Below, piece after piece: positions 15,249 through 23,181 of a DNA stretch of 28,144 bases. Below the pieces are notes generated by a model that was given only the letters and a program-made list of their open reading frames with translations, ran no database searches and was not told the origin of the DNA. The DNA comes from an uncultured Oscillospiraceae bacterium (lineage in GTDB: Bacteria; Bacillota; Clostridia; Oscillospirales; Oscillospiraceae), in assembly GCA_900758315.1 (NCBI GenBank), contig CAAERF010000006.1:1-28144 (forward strand), written 5' to 3'. Every line of letters starts with the position of its first letter. Position 1 is the first letter of the stretch. The position numbers and the translations under genes are program-made.

Positions 15249-15722
15249 TCAGGAGAGCTTTCCCTTTGCGGAACAGGTGATTTTCAGGCTCACGCTGCTG
15301 GTGGACCAGCCGCAGGCGAATTTACCGGTGCCGTAGGCGGTGTTTCTGGACTTGCGGGTGGAACCGGACCGGAGAGACCAGTCGCTGTCGTAAATCCGAT
15401 AGCTGTACGATACTGTGGAGACGGACGCGGTAGAGCCGGTGTAGCTGAACTTGGCCCGCAGGGTGTAGGAGAAGAGCCGCTGACCCTGGGCATTGTAATG
15501 GGTTGTGGTTTTGCTCCCGGTGACCGAAGAAGTGCTGGCACTGGTCGTGGGGCTGTCCGCATCCTCGACCTCCAGCTCCGTGATCTCATAGCCGCCGTCA
15601 TCACTGAGAACAGTCTGGCTGTCCGCAAGGTCATCGACCTGGAGGTAGGCGGCGGTGCAGCAGGGCGCAACACTGGCGCACAGCAGGATGACGGCCATCA
15701 ATGTAGAAAACAGTTTTTTCAT
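15249..15722 (-). CDS. Secreted protein of unknown function
   Basis: A 157-residue protein with a clear signal peptide: MKKLF, a hydrophobic stretch to about residue 20, and an Ala-rich cleavage region near APCCTAA. The mature part starts acidic (DDLADSQTVLSDDGG), passes through a Ser/Thr-rich linker, and ends in a beta-rich segment with many Ser, Thr, Tyr and Trp (THYNAQGQRLFSYTLRAKF, then repeated SVSTVSYSYR). I do not recognise a named family. It is the last gene of an operon with a PadR regulator and two HAAS-like membrane proteins, so it may be the effector or an envelope-stress output of that module. Confidence 0.85.
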   Translation of the reverse strand: MKKLFSTLMAVILLCASVAPCCTAAYLQVDDLADSQTVLSDDGGYEITELEVEDADSPTTSASTSSVTGSKTTTHYNAQGQRLFSYTLRAKFSYTGSTASVSTVSYSYRIYDSDWSLRSGSTRKSRNTAYGTGKFACGWSTSSVSLKITCSAKGKLS

Positions 15723-15729
15723 CTCTTTA

Positions 15730-16131
15730 TCACTCCGAATATGAGGCTGTCCCCGGACCCGTCTGTTCCTCCACTTCCACTACGGTTACCACCTGGTACC
15801 CGGAGTTGCAGCGGTAGATATGTACGGTTTCCACCAGAGCTGCGCCGCAGACCAAGGCCAGGGCCAGGACCGCAGCCGTCAGCTGCCGGGTTTTCCGACG
15901 GGCAAAACGGAGACGCTGCAGATAGGAAAAGTCAGTCATCAGTGCGTCGGCAAATACGCTGGGCTGACCGAATTTGTGCGTGAGGCTGTGCAGATCAGTC
16001 CGCTCCTCCTGGGCGCAGAAGGCGGACACCTCCTGCCGGGCCTGTTCCAGCAGCAGTTTCCGCTGCTTTCTGGGGCAGATCAGATGCCGGGCGACCCGCC
16101 GTAAATAAATGCGATCTGAGCGACGGTTCAT
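15730..16131 (-). CDS. HAAS/DUF1700-like single-pass membrane protein
   Basis: A 133-residue protein. The N-terminal 90 residues are helical and charged (IYLRRVARHLICPRKQRKLL, then the FGQPSVFADALMTDF segment), resembling the HAAS domain found next to PadR regulators. One membrane helix lies around residues 85-104 (TAAVLALALVCGAALVETV), leaving a short outside tail. It is a diverged paralog of the next upstream protein: both have YLR-x-V-x-R near the start and an FG-x-P segment. It starts 19 bases after the preceding gene in the operon and ends 7 bases before the secreted-protein gene. Confidence 0.78.
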   Translation of the reverse strand: MNRRSDRIYLRRVARHLICPRKQRKLLLEQARQEVSAFCAQEERTDLHSLTHKFGQPSVFADALMTDFSYLQRLRFARRKTRQLTAAVLALALVCGAALVETVHIYRCNSGYQVVTVVEVEEQTGPGTASYSE

Positions 16132-16150
16132 AAAACCTTCCTTTCCGGAC

Positions 16151-16549
16151 TCAGTGCCCTGTGGTGTAGAGGGAGGGGTCTGCCAGGTCGATCACAGGGG
16201 GAACGTAGATCAGCTTCCAGTAGACGATCAGAGCCAGCAGACAGACCAGCAGCACCGCCAGGCAGGCGATGGCGATGCGCAGCTTGGACAGCCGCCGGGT
16301 CTGCTGGAAGAGCTCCTCCTCCAGGGGCAGGCTCTCCATGAGCTCTTCCGCCATGTCCTCGGGATCGCCGAAGAGGGCGGCCACCTGGTCCGGGGTGTCA
16401 AAGGACTGCTGCTCAGCGGCCTCCAAGATGGACGACTCCAGCCCCTGGAGCCGGTCTCTGCGCTCGCCGCGGGAGCAGCACATCAGCCGGGAGACGTTGC
16501 GCAGATAGGTCCGTACGGCCTTATTCGCCTTGTTCGTCTTGCGTTTCAT
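16151..16549 (-). CDS. HAAS/DUF1700-like single-pass membrane protein
   Basis: A 132-residue protein with an N-terminal Lys-rich start, a helical domain with YLRNVSRLMCCSRGERRDRL and the HAAS-like ALFGDPEDMAEELMESL, and a single membrane helix at about residues 92-113. The C-terminal 18 or so residues would face outward. Its start lies inside the padR gene (29-base overlap), which indicates translational coupling with the regulator. In known PadR-DUF1700 pairs the membrane protein is thought to modulate PadR-controlled envelope functions; that role here is inferred. Confidence 0.82.
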   Translation of the reverse strand: MKRKTNKANKAVRTYLRNVSRLMCCSRGERRDRLQGLESSILEAAEQQSFDTPDQVAALFGDPEDMAEELMESLPLEEELFQQTRRLSKLRIAIACLAVLLVCLLALIVYWKLIYVPPVIDLADPSLYTTGH

Positions 16550-16913
16550 AGAGGTCCTCCTCCGGCAGGTCGATCAAATGGGCTACGTGGCGGCACAGCC
16601 GGGCGAACTCCTTCCGCATCTCCGCCAGATGCGCGATGCCAGCGGGGGTCAGGCGGTAGTAGTTCCGGACGCGGTTGTTTTGGGAGATTACCTTCTCCGC
16701 CTCCTCAATATACCCCTGATCCTGGAGCCGGTAGAGCACCGGGTAGAGCAACGGCATGTTGTACTCGCCGTCAGTCCGGGCCTTGAGCTCCTGGGTCATC
16801 TCATAGGCGTACTTGGGGCGCTCCTGCAGGAGGGACAGGATCAGCATCGGGTTGACCGCGCGCTTGAAATAATCCTCAAAGGAATGTCCATAATCTTGTT
16901 TTCGTGCACCCAT
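16521..16913 (-). CDS. PadR family transcriptional regulator
   Basis: A 130-residue winged-helix repressor. The open frame extends upstream, but ATG 16913 has an AAGGAAGG site and the family N-terminus. The domain includes FKRAVNPMLILSLLQERPKYAYEM, the LYPVLYRLQDQGYIE wing region and YYRLTPAGIAHLAEM, then a C-terminal dimerising helix. PadR proteins usually repress their own operon and respond to small molecules or envelope stress. An inverted repeat overlapping the upstream promoter region is a candidate autoregulatory site. The gene leads a four-gene unit ending with a secreted protein. Confidence 0.93.
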   Translation of the reverse strand: MGARKQDYGHSFEDYFKRAVNPMLILSLLQERPKYAYEMTQELKARTDGEYNMPLLYPVLYRLQDQGYIEEAEKVISQNNRVRNYYRLTPAGIAHLAEMRKEFARLCRHVAHLIDLPEEDLYETQDEQGE

Positions 16914-16952
16914 GGCAGCACCTTCCTTACTTTTCAGCTGATTCATATCATA

Positions 16953-16977
16953 ATTATAACCAGTATAACAAGTATAC
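16953..16977 (-). promoter_or_regulatory. Promoter -10 and candidate PadR operator
   Basis: On the - strand, TATAAT (16953-16958) precedes the padR start by about 40 bases. Immediately upstream is the inverted repeat GTATA-CTTGT-TATAC (16963-16977), which covers the promoter spacer. No good -35 is visible, which is common for regulated promoters. A PadR-type autorepressor binding here is plausible. Confidence 0.5.
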
Positions 16978-17096
16978 GGTAACAATTCAATGTAGTCTTG
17001 TCCGATATATTGTGCGCAAAAAACGCGCCCTGTCTCCCAGTAGGATACCCCGTTTTTCGAGAAGCTAACAGGGACGCAGACTGGTTCCTGCCACCA

Positions 17097-17136
17097 GATA
17101 AAACCTCCCTCTGTACGATAGAGGTGCAGAGGGAGG
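17097..17136 (-). terminator. Terminator after ribU
   Basis: On the - strand a perfect 10-base stem (17127-17136 with 17104-17113) with a 13-base loop is followed by TTTTAT. It lies 32 bases downstream of the ribU stop codon. Confidence 0.75.
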
Positions 17137-17168
17137 CTGTTGAAGTTCACAGGATCGTAGTGTGGAGG

Positions 17169-17846
17169 TTAAAAGACGCCCTGCATGACCAGGAACACCA
17201 GAATGCAGGTAATCAGGATGATCAGGGAGACCAGCACGGTGCCCACGTGGCTTTTCTTGTTCACCGGAGCGGAGCCGCTGCTGGAGGAGGGGGCGATGAG
17301 ATGGGCCTTGCGCAGAGCGTTGACCACGGGCTTGTAGATGAGCATGGTGATGGCGGCATTGAGGGCGTACTTGCTCAGGTTAAAGGGCAGGAACACCGGC
17401 ACCAGCATAGCAGCCACGGCGGCCCGGGGCATGCCCATGTAGATGGGGGTGATCAGGTAGTTCCACAGCAGCATGAAGGCGGTGGTGGCCAGGGCGCCTG
17501 CTACCAGGCCCATGATCGCGCCCTTGAGGGTGTGCCGCTTCTTGTAGATGAAGGAGGCGGTGCAGGCGAAGCAGCAGGAGGAGAGGATGTTCATAATGCA
17601 GCCAATGGGGCCGGTAGCGCTGATGGTGACCATCTCGATGAGGGCCACCACGGCGGAGATCACAAAGGCGGACAGCGGTCCAAAGATAAAGCCGCCGATG
17701 GCGATGACGATGTCCTTGGGGTCGTAGCTGAGGAAGCCCTGGATGGGCGGGATCAGGAAGTGGCTGACGAAGGTGACCGCGTAGGCGATGGCGGCCAGCA
17801 TGGCCAGCGTGACCAGTTTCTTTGTGTTGGTGGTCTTGGTACTCAT
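17169..17846 (-). CDS. ribU: Riboflavin ECF transporter S component
   Basis: Membrane substrate-binding subunit for riboflavin uptake, working with a shared ECF ATPase/T-component module encoded elsewhere. The 225-residue product has about six membrane helices; LVTLAMLAAIAYAVTFVSHF near the N-terminus and SYDPKDIVIAIGGFIFGP are typical of RibU. ATG 17846 has an AAGGAGAG site; the in-frame TTG farther upstream is less likely. The upstream FMN riboswitch fixes the vitamin identity. Oddly, the C-terminus has a Ser-rich linker (APSSSSGSAP) and one extra hydrophobic helix (VLVSLIILITCILVFLVM) beyond the usual length of about 190-200 residues. Confidence 0.93.
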   Translation of the reverse strand: MSTKTTNTKKLVTLAMLAAIAYAVTFVSHFLIPPIQGFLSYDPKDIVIAIGGFIFGPLSAFVISAVVALIEMVTISATGPIGCIMNILSSCCFACTASFIYKKRHTLKGAIMGLVAGALATTAFMLLWNYLITPIYMGMPRAAVAAMLVPVFLPFNLSKYALNAAITMLIYKPVVNALRKAHLIAPSSSSGSAPVNKKSHVGTVLVSLIILITCILVFLVMQGVF

Positions 17847-17865
17847 TTTCGATTCTCTCCTTAAT

Positions 17866-17907
17866 GACAAAATAACACCTGAAAAACGGATTTGTCTTTC
17901 AGGTGTT
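17866..17907 (-). terminator. Riboswitch-linked intrinsic terminator before ribU
   Basis: On the - strand an 11-base perfect stem (17897-17907 with 17874-17884), 12-base loop, is followed by ATTTTGTC. It lies between the FMN aptamer and the ribU ribosome binding site, exactly where an OFF-switch expression platform is expected. Confidence 0.85.
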
Positions 17908-17965
17908 AACTGCTTCGTGGGCGTGAAAAAGGCGATGAAAACGGAACCCTTTCACACAACATCAA

Positions 17966-18086
17966 CACGTCTTCTTCCATCCAGACTGTCACTGTTGGTT
18001 CCGGAATTCCACCGGGATCCTGCGCGTCTGCGCTCGCGGACTGTCACCGCCAATCGGGAATTGCACCCTGCCCTGAAGACATCTCA
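17966..18086 (-). promoter_or_regulatory. FMN riboswitch (RFN element)
   Basis: The - strand shows the conserved RFN blocks in order: GTCTTCAGGGCAGGGTG, AATTCCCGA, GGCGGTGACAGTCCGCGAGC, GATCCCGGTGGAATTCCGG, AACCAACAGTGACAGTC and TGGATGGAAGAAGAC. The first and last blocks pair as the closing stem P1. FMN binding would promote the downstream terminator and so shut off ribU when flavin is plentiful. Confidence 0.97.
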
Positions 18087-18104
18087 GTATTCAGCTGTCC
18101 ACTG

Positions 18105-18133
18105 AGTATAGCATATCCTTCGAATGAAATCAA
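18105..18133 (-). promoter_or_regulatory. Promoter of the FMN riboswitch-ribU transcript
   Basis: On the - strand TTGATT (18128-18133) and TATACT (18105-18110) are spaced by exactly 17 bases. The start site would fall near 18098, about 12 bases before the aptamer. Confidence 0.75.
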
Positions 18134-18215
18134 GCGAAGCGGGTGGAAACCGGGGGAAAATCCACAAAAGAGGGCGGGATTCTCCGCGGTATCTTTGGCA
18201 GTCCGGCCGGATGTG

Positions 18216-18259
18216 GAAAAAAACACCCGGGAGAGGCTCAGGTGAGAACTCTCCCGGGT
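18216..18259 (-). terminator. Intrinsic terminator of the icd-hydroxyacid dehydrogenase operon
   Basis: On the - strand a perfect 11-base stem (18249-18259 with 18225-18235) with a 13-base loop is followed by G and a run of seven T. It lies 24 bases after the dehydrogenase stop. Confidence 0.93.
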
Positions 18260-18283
18260 ATTGATGTACGATAGGGATCGCAG

Positions 18284-19246
18284 TTACGGATTGACCACGT
18301 TCTCCGGCTTGCCGGCCAGGAAGGCCTCCAGGTTGTGGACGGCGATGTCCATCAGACGCTGACGGGCCTCCTTGGTGGCCCAGGCGATGTGAGGCGTCAT
18401 GATGCAGTTCTTCGCGCCGATCAGGGGACTGGTGGCCGGGAGAGGCTCCACAGCTGCCACGTCCATGCCGGCGGCGTAGAGCTTGCCGCTGTTCAGGGCG
18501 TCCGCCACGTCCTGTTCCACGATCAGGGCGCCACGGGCGGTGTTGAGCAGGATGGCGCCGTCCTTCATCTTGGCGATGGACTCCTTGTTGATCATCTCCC
18601 GGTTCTCGGGGAACAGGGGGCAGTGGAGGCTGATCACGTCAGACTCCCGGAGAAGGGTGTCCAGATCCACGTACTCGCCGATGGCCTTACCCTCCTCGGT
18701 GGGATGGGAGCCGGTGGCCAGCACCTTCATGCCCAGGCACTTGGCCAGGGTGCCCACCTTCCGGCCAATGCTGCCGAAGCCGACGATGCCCATGGTCTTG
18801 CCGGCCAGCTCGATGAGCGGATAGTCCCAGAAGCAGAAGTCCCGGGCGCTGGACCACTGACCTGCGTGGACCTGCTGGCTGTGGTGGGCCACGTGGTGGC
18901 AGATCTCCAGCAGCAGGGCCAGGGTCATCTGTGCCACCGCGTCCGTGCTGTAGCCCGGCACGTTGCACACGGGAATGCCCAGCTCTTTGGCCGTGTCCAC
19001 GTCCACAATGTTGTAGCCGGTGGCCAGGATGCCCACAAACTTCAGGTTGGGGCAGGCCGTCAGGATCTGGCGGGACAGCGGCGTCTTGTTGGTGAACACG
19101 ATCTCCGCGTCCCCAATGCGCTCAATCACCAGGTCCGGGTCAGCAGGAGTCCGGTCATAGACCGTCAGCTTGCCCAGATTTCCCATGGCGTCCCAGCTCA
19201 GGTCGCCGGGATTGCCGGCATAGCCGTCCAGTACCACAATTTTCAT
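18284..19246 (-). CDS. D-2-hydroxyacid dehydrogenase (NAD(P)-dependent)
   Basis: A 320-residue cytoplasmic oxidoreductase that interconverts 2-ketoacids and D-2-hydroxyacids. A catalytic half with ATGYNIVDVDTAKELGIPVCNVPGYST is followed by the Rossmann motif GFGSIGRKV (156-164). The catalytic Arg is in LLNTARGALIVEQ, an acidic residue lies in AAVEPLP, and the His is in MTPHIAWAT. Sequence style is close to glycerate/hydroxypyruvate dehydrogenases, but the substrate cannot be fixed. ATG 19246 has an AAGGGGG site; the longer upstream frame overlaps icd and is rejected. It follows icd by 29 bases in the same transcript. Confidence 0.92.
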   Translation of the reverse strand: MKIVVLDGYAGNPGDLSWDAMGNLGKLTVYDRTPADPDLVIERIGDAEIVFTNKTPLSRQILTACPNLKFVGILATGYNIVDVDTAKELGIPVCNVPGYSTDAVAQMTLALLLEICHHVAHHSQQVHAGQWSSARDFCFWDYPLIELAGKTMGIVGFGSIGRKVGTLAKCLGMKVLATGSHPTEEGKAIGEYVDLDTLLRESDVISLHCPLFPENREMINKESIAKMKDGAILLNTARGALIVEQDVADALNSGKLYAAGMDVAAVEPLPATSPLIGAKNCIMTPHIAWATKEARQRLMDIAVHNLEAFLAGKPENVVNP

Positions 19247-19275
19247 AGCAAATTCCCCCTTATAAATTCTCAAAA

Positions 19276-20490
19276 TCAGTTGTATGTCTCGTCCAGCTTG
19301 GCCCGGATGGCCTTCAGGAAGGCCGTGCTGGTGACCTTCTGAGCGGGCGTATCGCCCTCCCACAGCAGGGCCAGATCGCCGGTCATCACGCCGGACTCGA
19401 TGGTTCCGATGGTGGCGGCCTCCAGCCGGTCGGCGAAGGCACACAGGTCGGCGTTGCCGTCCAGTTCACCGCGCTTGCGCAGGGCCCCGGACCAGGCGAA
19501 GATGGTGGCCACCGGGTTGGTGGAGGTCTCCTCACCCTTCAGGTACTTGTAGTAGTGACGGGTGACGGTGCCGTGGGCGGCCTCGTACTCGTAGTTGCCG
19601 TCCGGGCTCACCAGCACCGAGGTCATCATGGCCAGAGAGCCGAAGGCGGTGGAGACCATGTCGCTCATCACGTCGCCGTCGTAGTTCTTGCAGGCCCAGA
19701 TGAACCCGCCTTGGCTGCGGATGACCCGGGCCACCGCGTCGTCGATGAGGGTGTAGAAGTACTCGATGCCCAGGGCCTCAAACTGGGCCTGGTATTCCGC
19801 CGCAAAAATTTCCGCGAAAATATCCTTGAACCGGTGGTCATACTGCTTGGAGATGGTGTCCTTGGTGGAGAACCACAGGTCCTGCTTGGTGTCGATGGCG
19901 TACTGGAAGCAGGACCGGGCGAAGGACTGGATGGAGGTGTCCTTGTTGAACTGGCCCTGGAGTACGCCGGGGCACTCGAAGTCGTAGATGGTCTGGCGGA
20001 AGGTGGTGCCATCCTCGCCCTGGAAGAGCAACTCGGCCTTGCCGGGACCGGGCACCCGGTAGTCGGTGGCCTTGTACACGTCGCCGAAGGCGTGACGGGC
20101 GATGGTGATGGGTTCCTTCCAGTTCTTCACCACCGGCGAGATGCCCTGGACCATGATGGGGGTCCGGAACACGGTGCCGTCCAGGATGGAACGGATGGTG
20201 CCGTTGGGGCTCTTCCACATCTCCTTCAGGTGGTACTCCTCCATCCGCTGGGCGTTGGGGGTGATGGTGGCGCACTTCACCGCCACACCGTATTTCTTGG
20301 TGGCGTTGGCGGCGTCAATGGTGATCTGATCGCCGGTCTTGTCCCGCTGGGGCAGGCCCAGATCGTAGTACTCCGTATTCAGCTCTACGTAGGGCAGCAG
20401 CAGCTCGTCCTTGATCTCCTGCCAGAGGATCCGGGTCATCTCGTCCCCGTCCATCTCCACCAGCGGCGTTATCATCTTGATTTTGTCCAT
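19276..20490 (-). CDS. icd: NADP-dependent isocitrate dehydrogenase, eukaryote-like type
   Basis: Oxidises isocitrate to 2-oxoglutarate with NADP, here probably to feed glutamate synthesis. The 404-residue product belongs to the homodimeric eukaryote-like family: it starts with [13 protein letters not shown] and has the [16 protein letters not shown] substrate loop with the phosphate-like Ser and Arg residues. [17 protein letters not shown] supplies the metal-binding Asp residues, and [10 protein letters not shown] lies in the cofactor site. It is the first gene of a two-gene operon with the hydroxyacid dehydrogenase, behind a good promoter. Confidence 0.97.
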   Translation of the reverse strand: MDKIKMITPLVEMDGDEMTRILWQEIKDELLLPYVELNTEYYDLGLPQRDKTGDQITIDAANATKKYGVAVKCATITPNAQRMEEYHLKEMWKSPNGTIRSILDGTVFRTPIMVQGISPVVKNWKEPITIARHAFGDVYKATDYRVPGPGKAELLFQGEDGTTFRQTIYDFECPGVLQGQFNKDTSIQSFARSCFQYAIDTKQDLWFSTKDTISKQYDHRFKDIFAEIFAAEYQAQFEALGIEYFYTLIDDAVARVIRSQGGFIWACKNYDGDVMSDMVSTAFGSLAMMTSVLVSPDGNYEYEAAHGTVTRHYYKYLKGEETSTNPVATIFAWSGALRKRGELDGNADLCAFADRLEAATIGTIESGVMTGDLALLWEGDTPAQKVTSTAFLKAIRAKLDETYN

Positions 20491-20542
20491 AATGTATCTC
20501 CCTCATCTCTTGTCTCAGGGGTTTCGCGTGATTTTCTCCTCT

Positions 20543-20571
20543 ATTGTAGCCTTAACCGGGGCCAGTGGCAA
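20543..20571 (-). promoter_or_regulatory. Promoter of the icd operon
   Basis: On the - strand TTGCCA (20566-20571) and TACAAT (20543-20548) are spaced by 17 bases. The start codon lies about 50 bases downstream. Confidence 0.72.
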
Positions 20572-20611
20572 GAGATAAAGTGGCAAAAGTGCGGAATTTG
20601 GGCGGTATGGG

Positions 20612-20652
20612 AAAATCGCCCTCCCAATCCCGGCGAGAGATTCGGAGGGCGA
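20612..20652 (-). terminator. Intrinsic terminator of the ferritin-like gene
   Basis: On the - strand a 9-base stem (20644-20652 with 20616-20624) with a 19-base loop is followed by TTTT. It begins 5 bases after the stop codon of the upstream small gene. Confidence 0.75.
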
Positions 20653-20657
20653 AGCAG

Positions 20658-20894
20658 TCACTGCTTGAGGTAGTTGTTCTGGCACTCGTGGAGCAGCTCG
20701 CGGAAGCGTCTGGCGTGCATGGCCTCGTCGTTGGCGAATTCCTCAAATACCTTGGCAACCTTGTCGTTGTCCTTGATCTCCTGATAGTAGTCCTGGAAGT
20801 CCAGAACCATCTCCATCGAGTTCTCCCAGGCCCGCAGCAGCCGGTCCCGGGTGTTGATCTTGATGGCGTCATCCCCTAAACGGTCACGATTCAT
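20658..20894 (-). CDS. Two-helix ferritin/rubrerythrin-like protein
   Basis: A 78-residue protein, ATG 20894 with a GGGAGG site (an in-frame ATG 15 bases upstream overlaps that site and is unlikely). It is almost all helical. The segment ENSMEMVLDFQDYY followed by EEFANDEAMHARRFRELL resembles one half of a rubrerythrin diiron four-helix bundle, with an E-x-x-H motif (EAMH). If functional it would need to dimerise to assemble a diiron site. No rubredoxin domain is present. It is a single-gene unit divergent from a flavin reductase gene; oxidative stress or iron handling is a reasonable guess. Confidence 0.8.
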   Translation of the reverse strand: MNRDRLGDDAIKINTRDRLLRAWENSMEMVLDFQDYYQEIKDNDKVAKVFEEFANDEAMHARRFRELLHECQNNYLKQ

Positions 20895-20966
20895 CTTCAG
20901 TCCTCCCATCTGTCACGTGGTTCCCTCTTAGTATGGACGGCAGCGGGTCCGGTTATGCGGCCGGAG

Positions 20967-20995
20967 TTGACGGGGCGGTTTTTTGCGGGTATCCT
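20967..20995 (+). promoter_or_regulatory. Promoter of the flavodoxin-fold reductase gene
   Basis: TTGACG (20967-20972) and TATCCT (20990-20995) are spaced by exactly 17 bases, about 36 bases before the start codon. Confidence 0.65.
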
Positions 20996-21031
20996 GAACG
21001 CAGAATAAGCGAGACGATAGGAGATGCGTAT

Positions 21032-21568
21032 ATGAGCAACATTGTGATTTTAGTGGGAAGCGTCCGCCGGGACGGCAATACCCAAGCCCTGGCCGAGGCA
21101 CTTGCCGCCGGCGCCGGTGAGCGGCACCAGGTGGAGCTCTGCTCTGTGGCGGACTACGCGGTCTGGCCCTGTACCGGCTGCAACTGCTGCTTTACCCAGG
21201 AGGGGAACCGCTGCGTCCAGCAGGACGATATGCAGAAGCTCTACCCCAAGCTGGCGGCGGCAGATGTGCTGGTGATCGCGTCACCGGTCTACTTTTACGG
21301 GGTCAGTGCCCAGCTCAAGGCGGTCATCGACCGGCTGCACACCCCCATGCGGGACCGGTTTCCGGTGAAAAAGCTGGCCCTGCTGCTGGTGGCCGGCGCC
21401 ACGCTTCCGACGGTGTTTGACGCCATCGAGCGGCAGTACCAGCTGGTGCTGGACTATTTTCAGCTGGAGGACGCCGGCCGTGTCCTGGTGCGGGGCGTCC
21501 GGGAGATCGGGGATATGCAGGGCCATCCCGCCCTGGAGGAGGCTTACCGCCTGGGACAGTCGCTCTGA
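21032..21568 (+). CDS. Flavodoxin-fold NAD(P)H-dependent FMN reductase, Cys-rich
   Basis: A 178-residue FMN-binding oxidoreductase. The phosphate loop is GSVRRDGNT (residues 9-17), and ASPVYFYGVSAQLKAVIDR is the conserved FMN/dimer segment of the NADPH-dependent FMN reductase and iron-sulfur flavoprotein families. Cys47, Cys50, Cys53 and Cys61 are spaced as C-x2-C-x2-C-x7-C, with an extra Cys52. This spacing fits the iron-sulfur flavoprotein motif, but related proteins without a cluster have similar Cys patterns. ATG 21032 has a TAGGAGA site; the longer upstream frame is promoter sequence. It is divergent from the small ferritin-like gene, which suggests a shared redox or iron role. Confidence 0.88.
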   Translation: MSNIVILVGSVRRDGNTQALAEALAAGAGERHQVELCSVADYAVWPCTGCNCCFTQEGNRCVQQDDMQKLYPKLAAADVLVIASPVYFYGVSAQLKAVIDRLHTPMRDRFPVKKLALLLVAGATLPTVFDAIERQYQLVLDYFQLEDAGRVLVRGVREIGDMQGHPALEEAYRLGQSL

Positions 21569-21673
21569 GAAATAAAACGCGACACCCTTTCGGAAAAATG
21601 CAAGCATTTTTCCGAGGACAGCAGCCCGGCTGCGCGCCTTTCCGAAGGAAAGGCACTTGCGGGCCGAGAAGAG

Positions 21674-21704
21674 AAAAAAGTGACGCACATGTCGTCACTT
21701 TTTT
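21674..21704. terminator. Bidirectional terminator-like hairpin
   Basis: A perfect 12-base stem with six A at one end and six T at the other (21674-21685 with 21693-21704) around a 7-base loop. It can stop transcription from either side; on the + strand it would end the reductase transcript. Confidence 0.8.
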
Positions 21705-21797
21705 CCGATTGGATTGGATTCCGGCATCCGAGATGCCGGAACTCTAGCGAGGTTCTCCCCGCCTGTCAGGCGCTAAGTCGTTTTTCGACGGACGAAA

Positions 21798-21828
21798 ACA
21801 GCCGGACGAAAAGGATTCGTCCGGCTGT
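21798..21828 (-). terminator. Terminator of the activase/dehydratase-like operon
   Basis: On the - strand a perfect 13-base stem with a 5-base loop is followed by TTTCG. It lies 38 bases after the stop codon of the 427-residue protein gene. Confidence 0.8.
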
Positions 21829-21866
21829 CTGTGCATTTGGAGGGAAAGATTCGGCACCACTCTGCC

Positions 21867-23150
<1,284 letters not shown>

Positions 23151-23181
23151 AGGGATTCATTCCTTTCCAGGAATCCGATTG

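Larger units (their letters stand above)
21591..21828. repeat. Second hairpin array, between convergent genes
   Basis: The gap 21569-21866 has no supported gene but holds seven inverted repeats, nearly all perfect: 21591-21614 (11-base arms), 21621-21633, 21636-21654, 21674-21704 (12-base arms), 21719-21741 (10-base arms), 21760-21772 and 21798-21828 (13-base arms). At least two can act as terminators. The sequences differ from the array between feoA and feoB. Confidence 0.75.

Noticed and set aside
15138..15983. 281-codon + strand frame running over the secreted protein and HAAS-like genes
   Set aside because: The - strand genes have a signal peptide, ribosome binding sites, operon spacing and a terminator; the + strand frame has none.
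16914..17150. N-terminal extension of PadR by 79 residues
   Set aside because: The extension lacks family similarity and covers the promoter and inverted repeat; ATG 16913 has the ribosome binding site and the usual PadR length.
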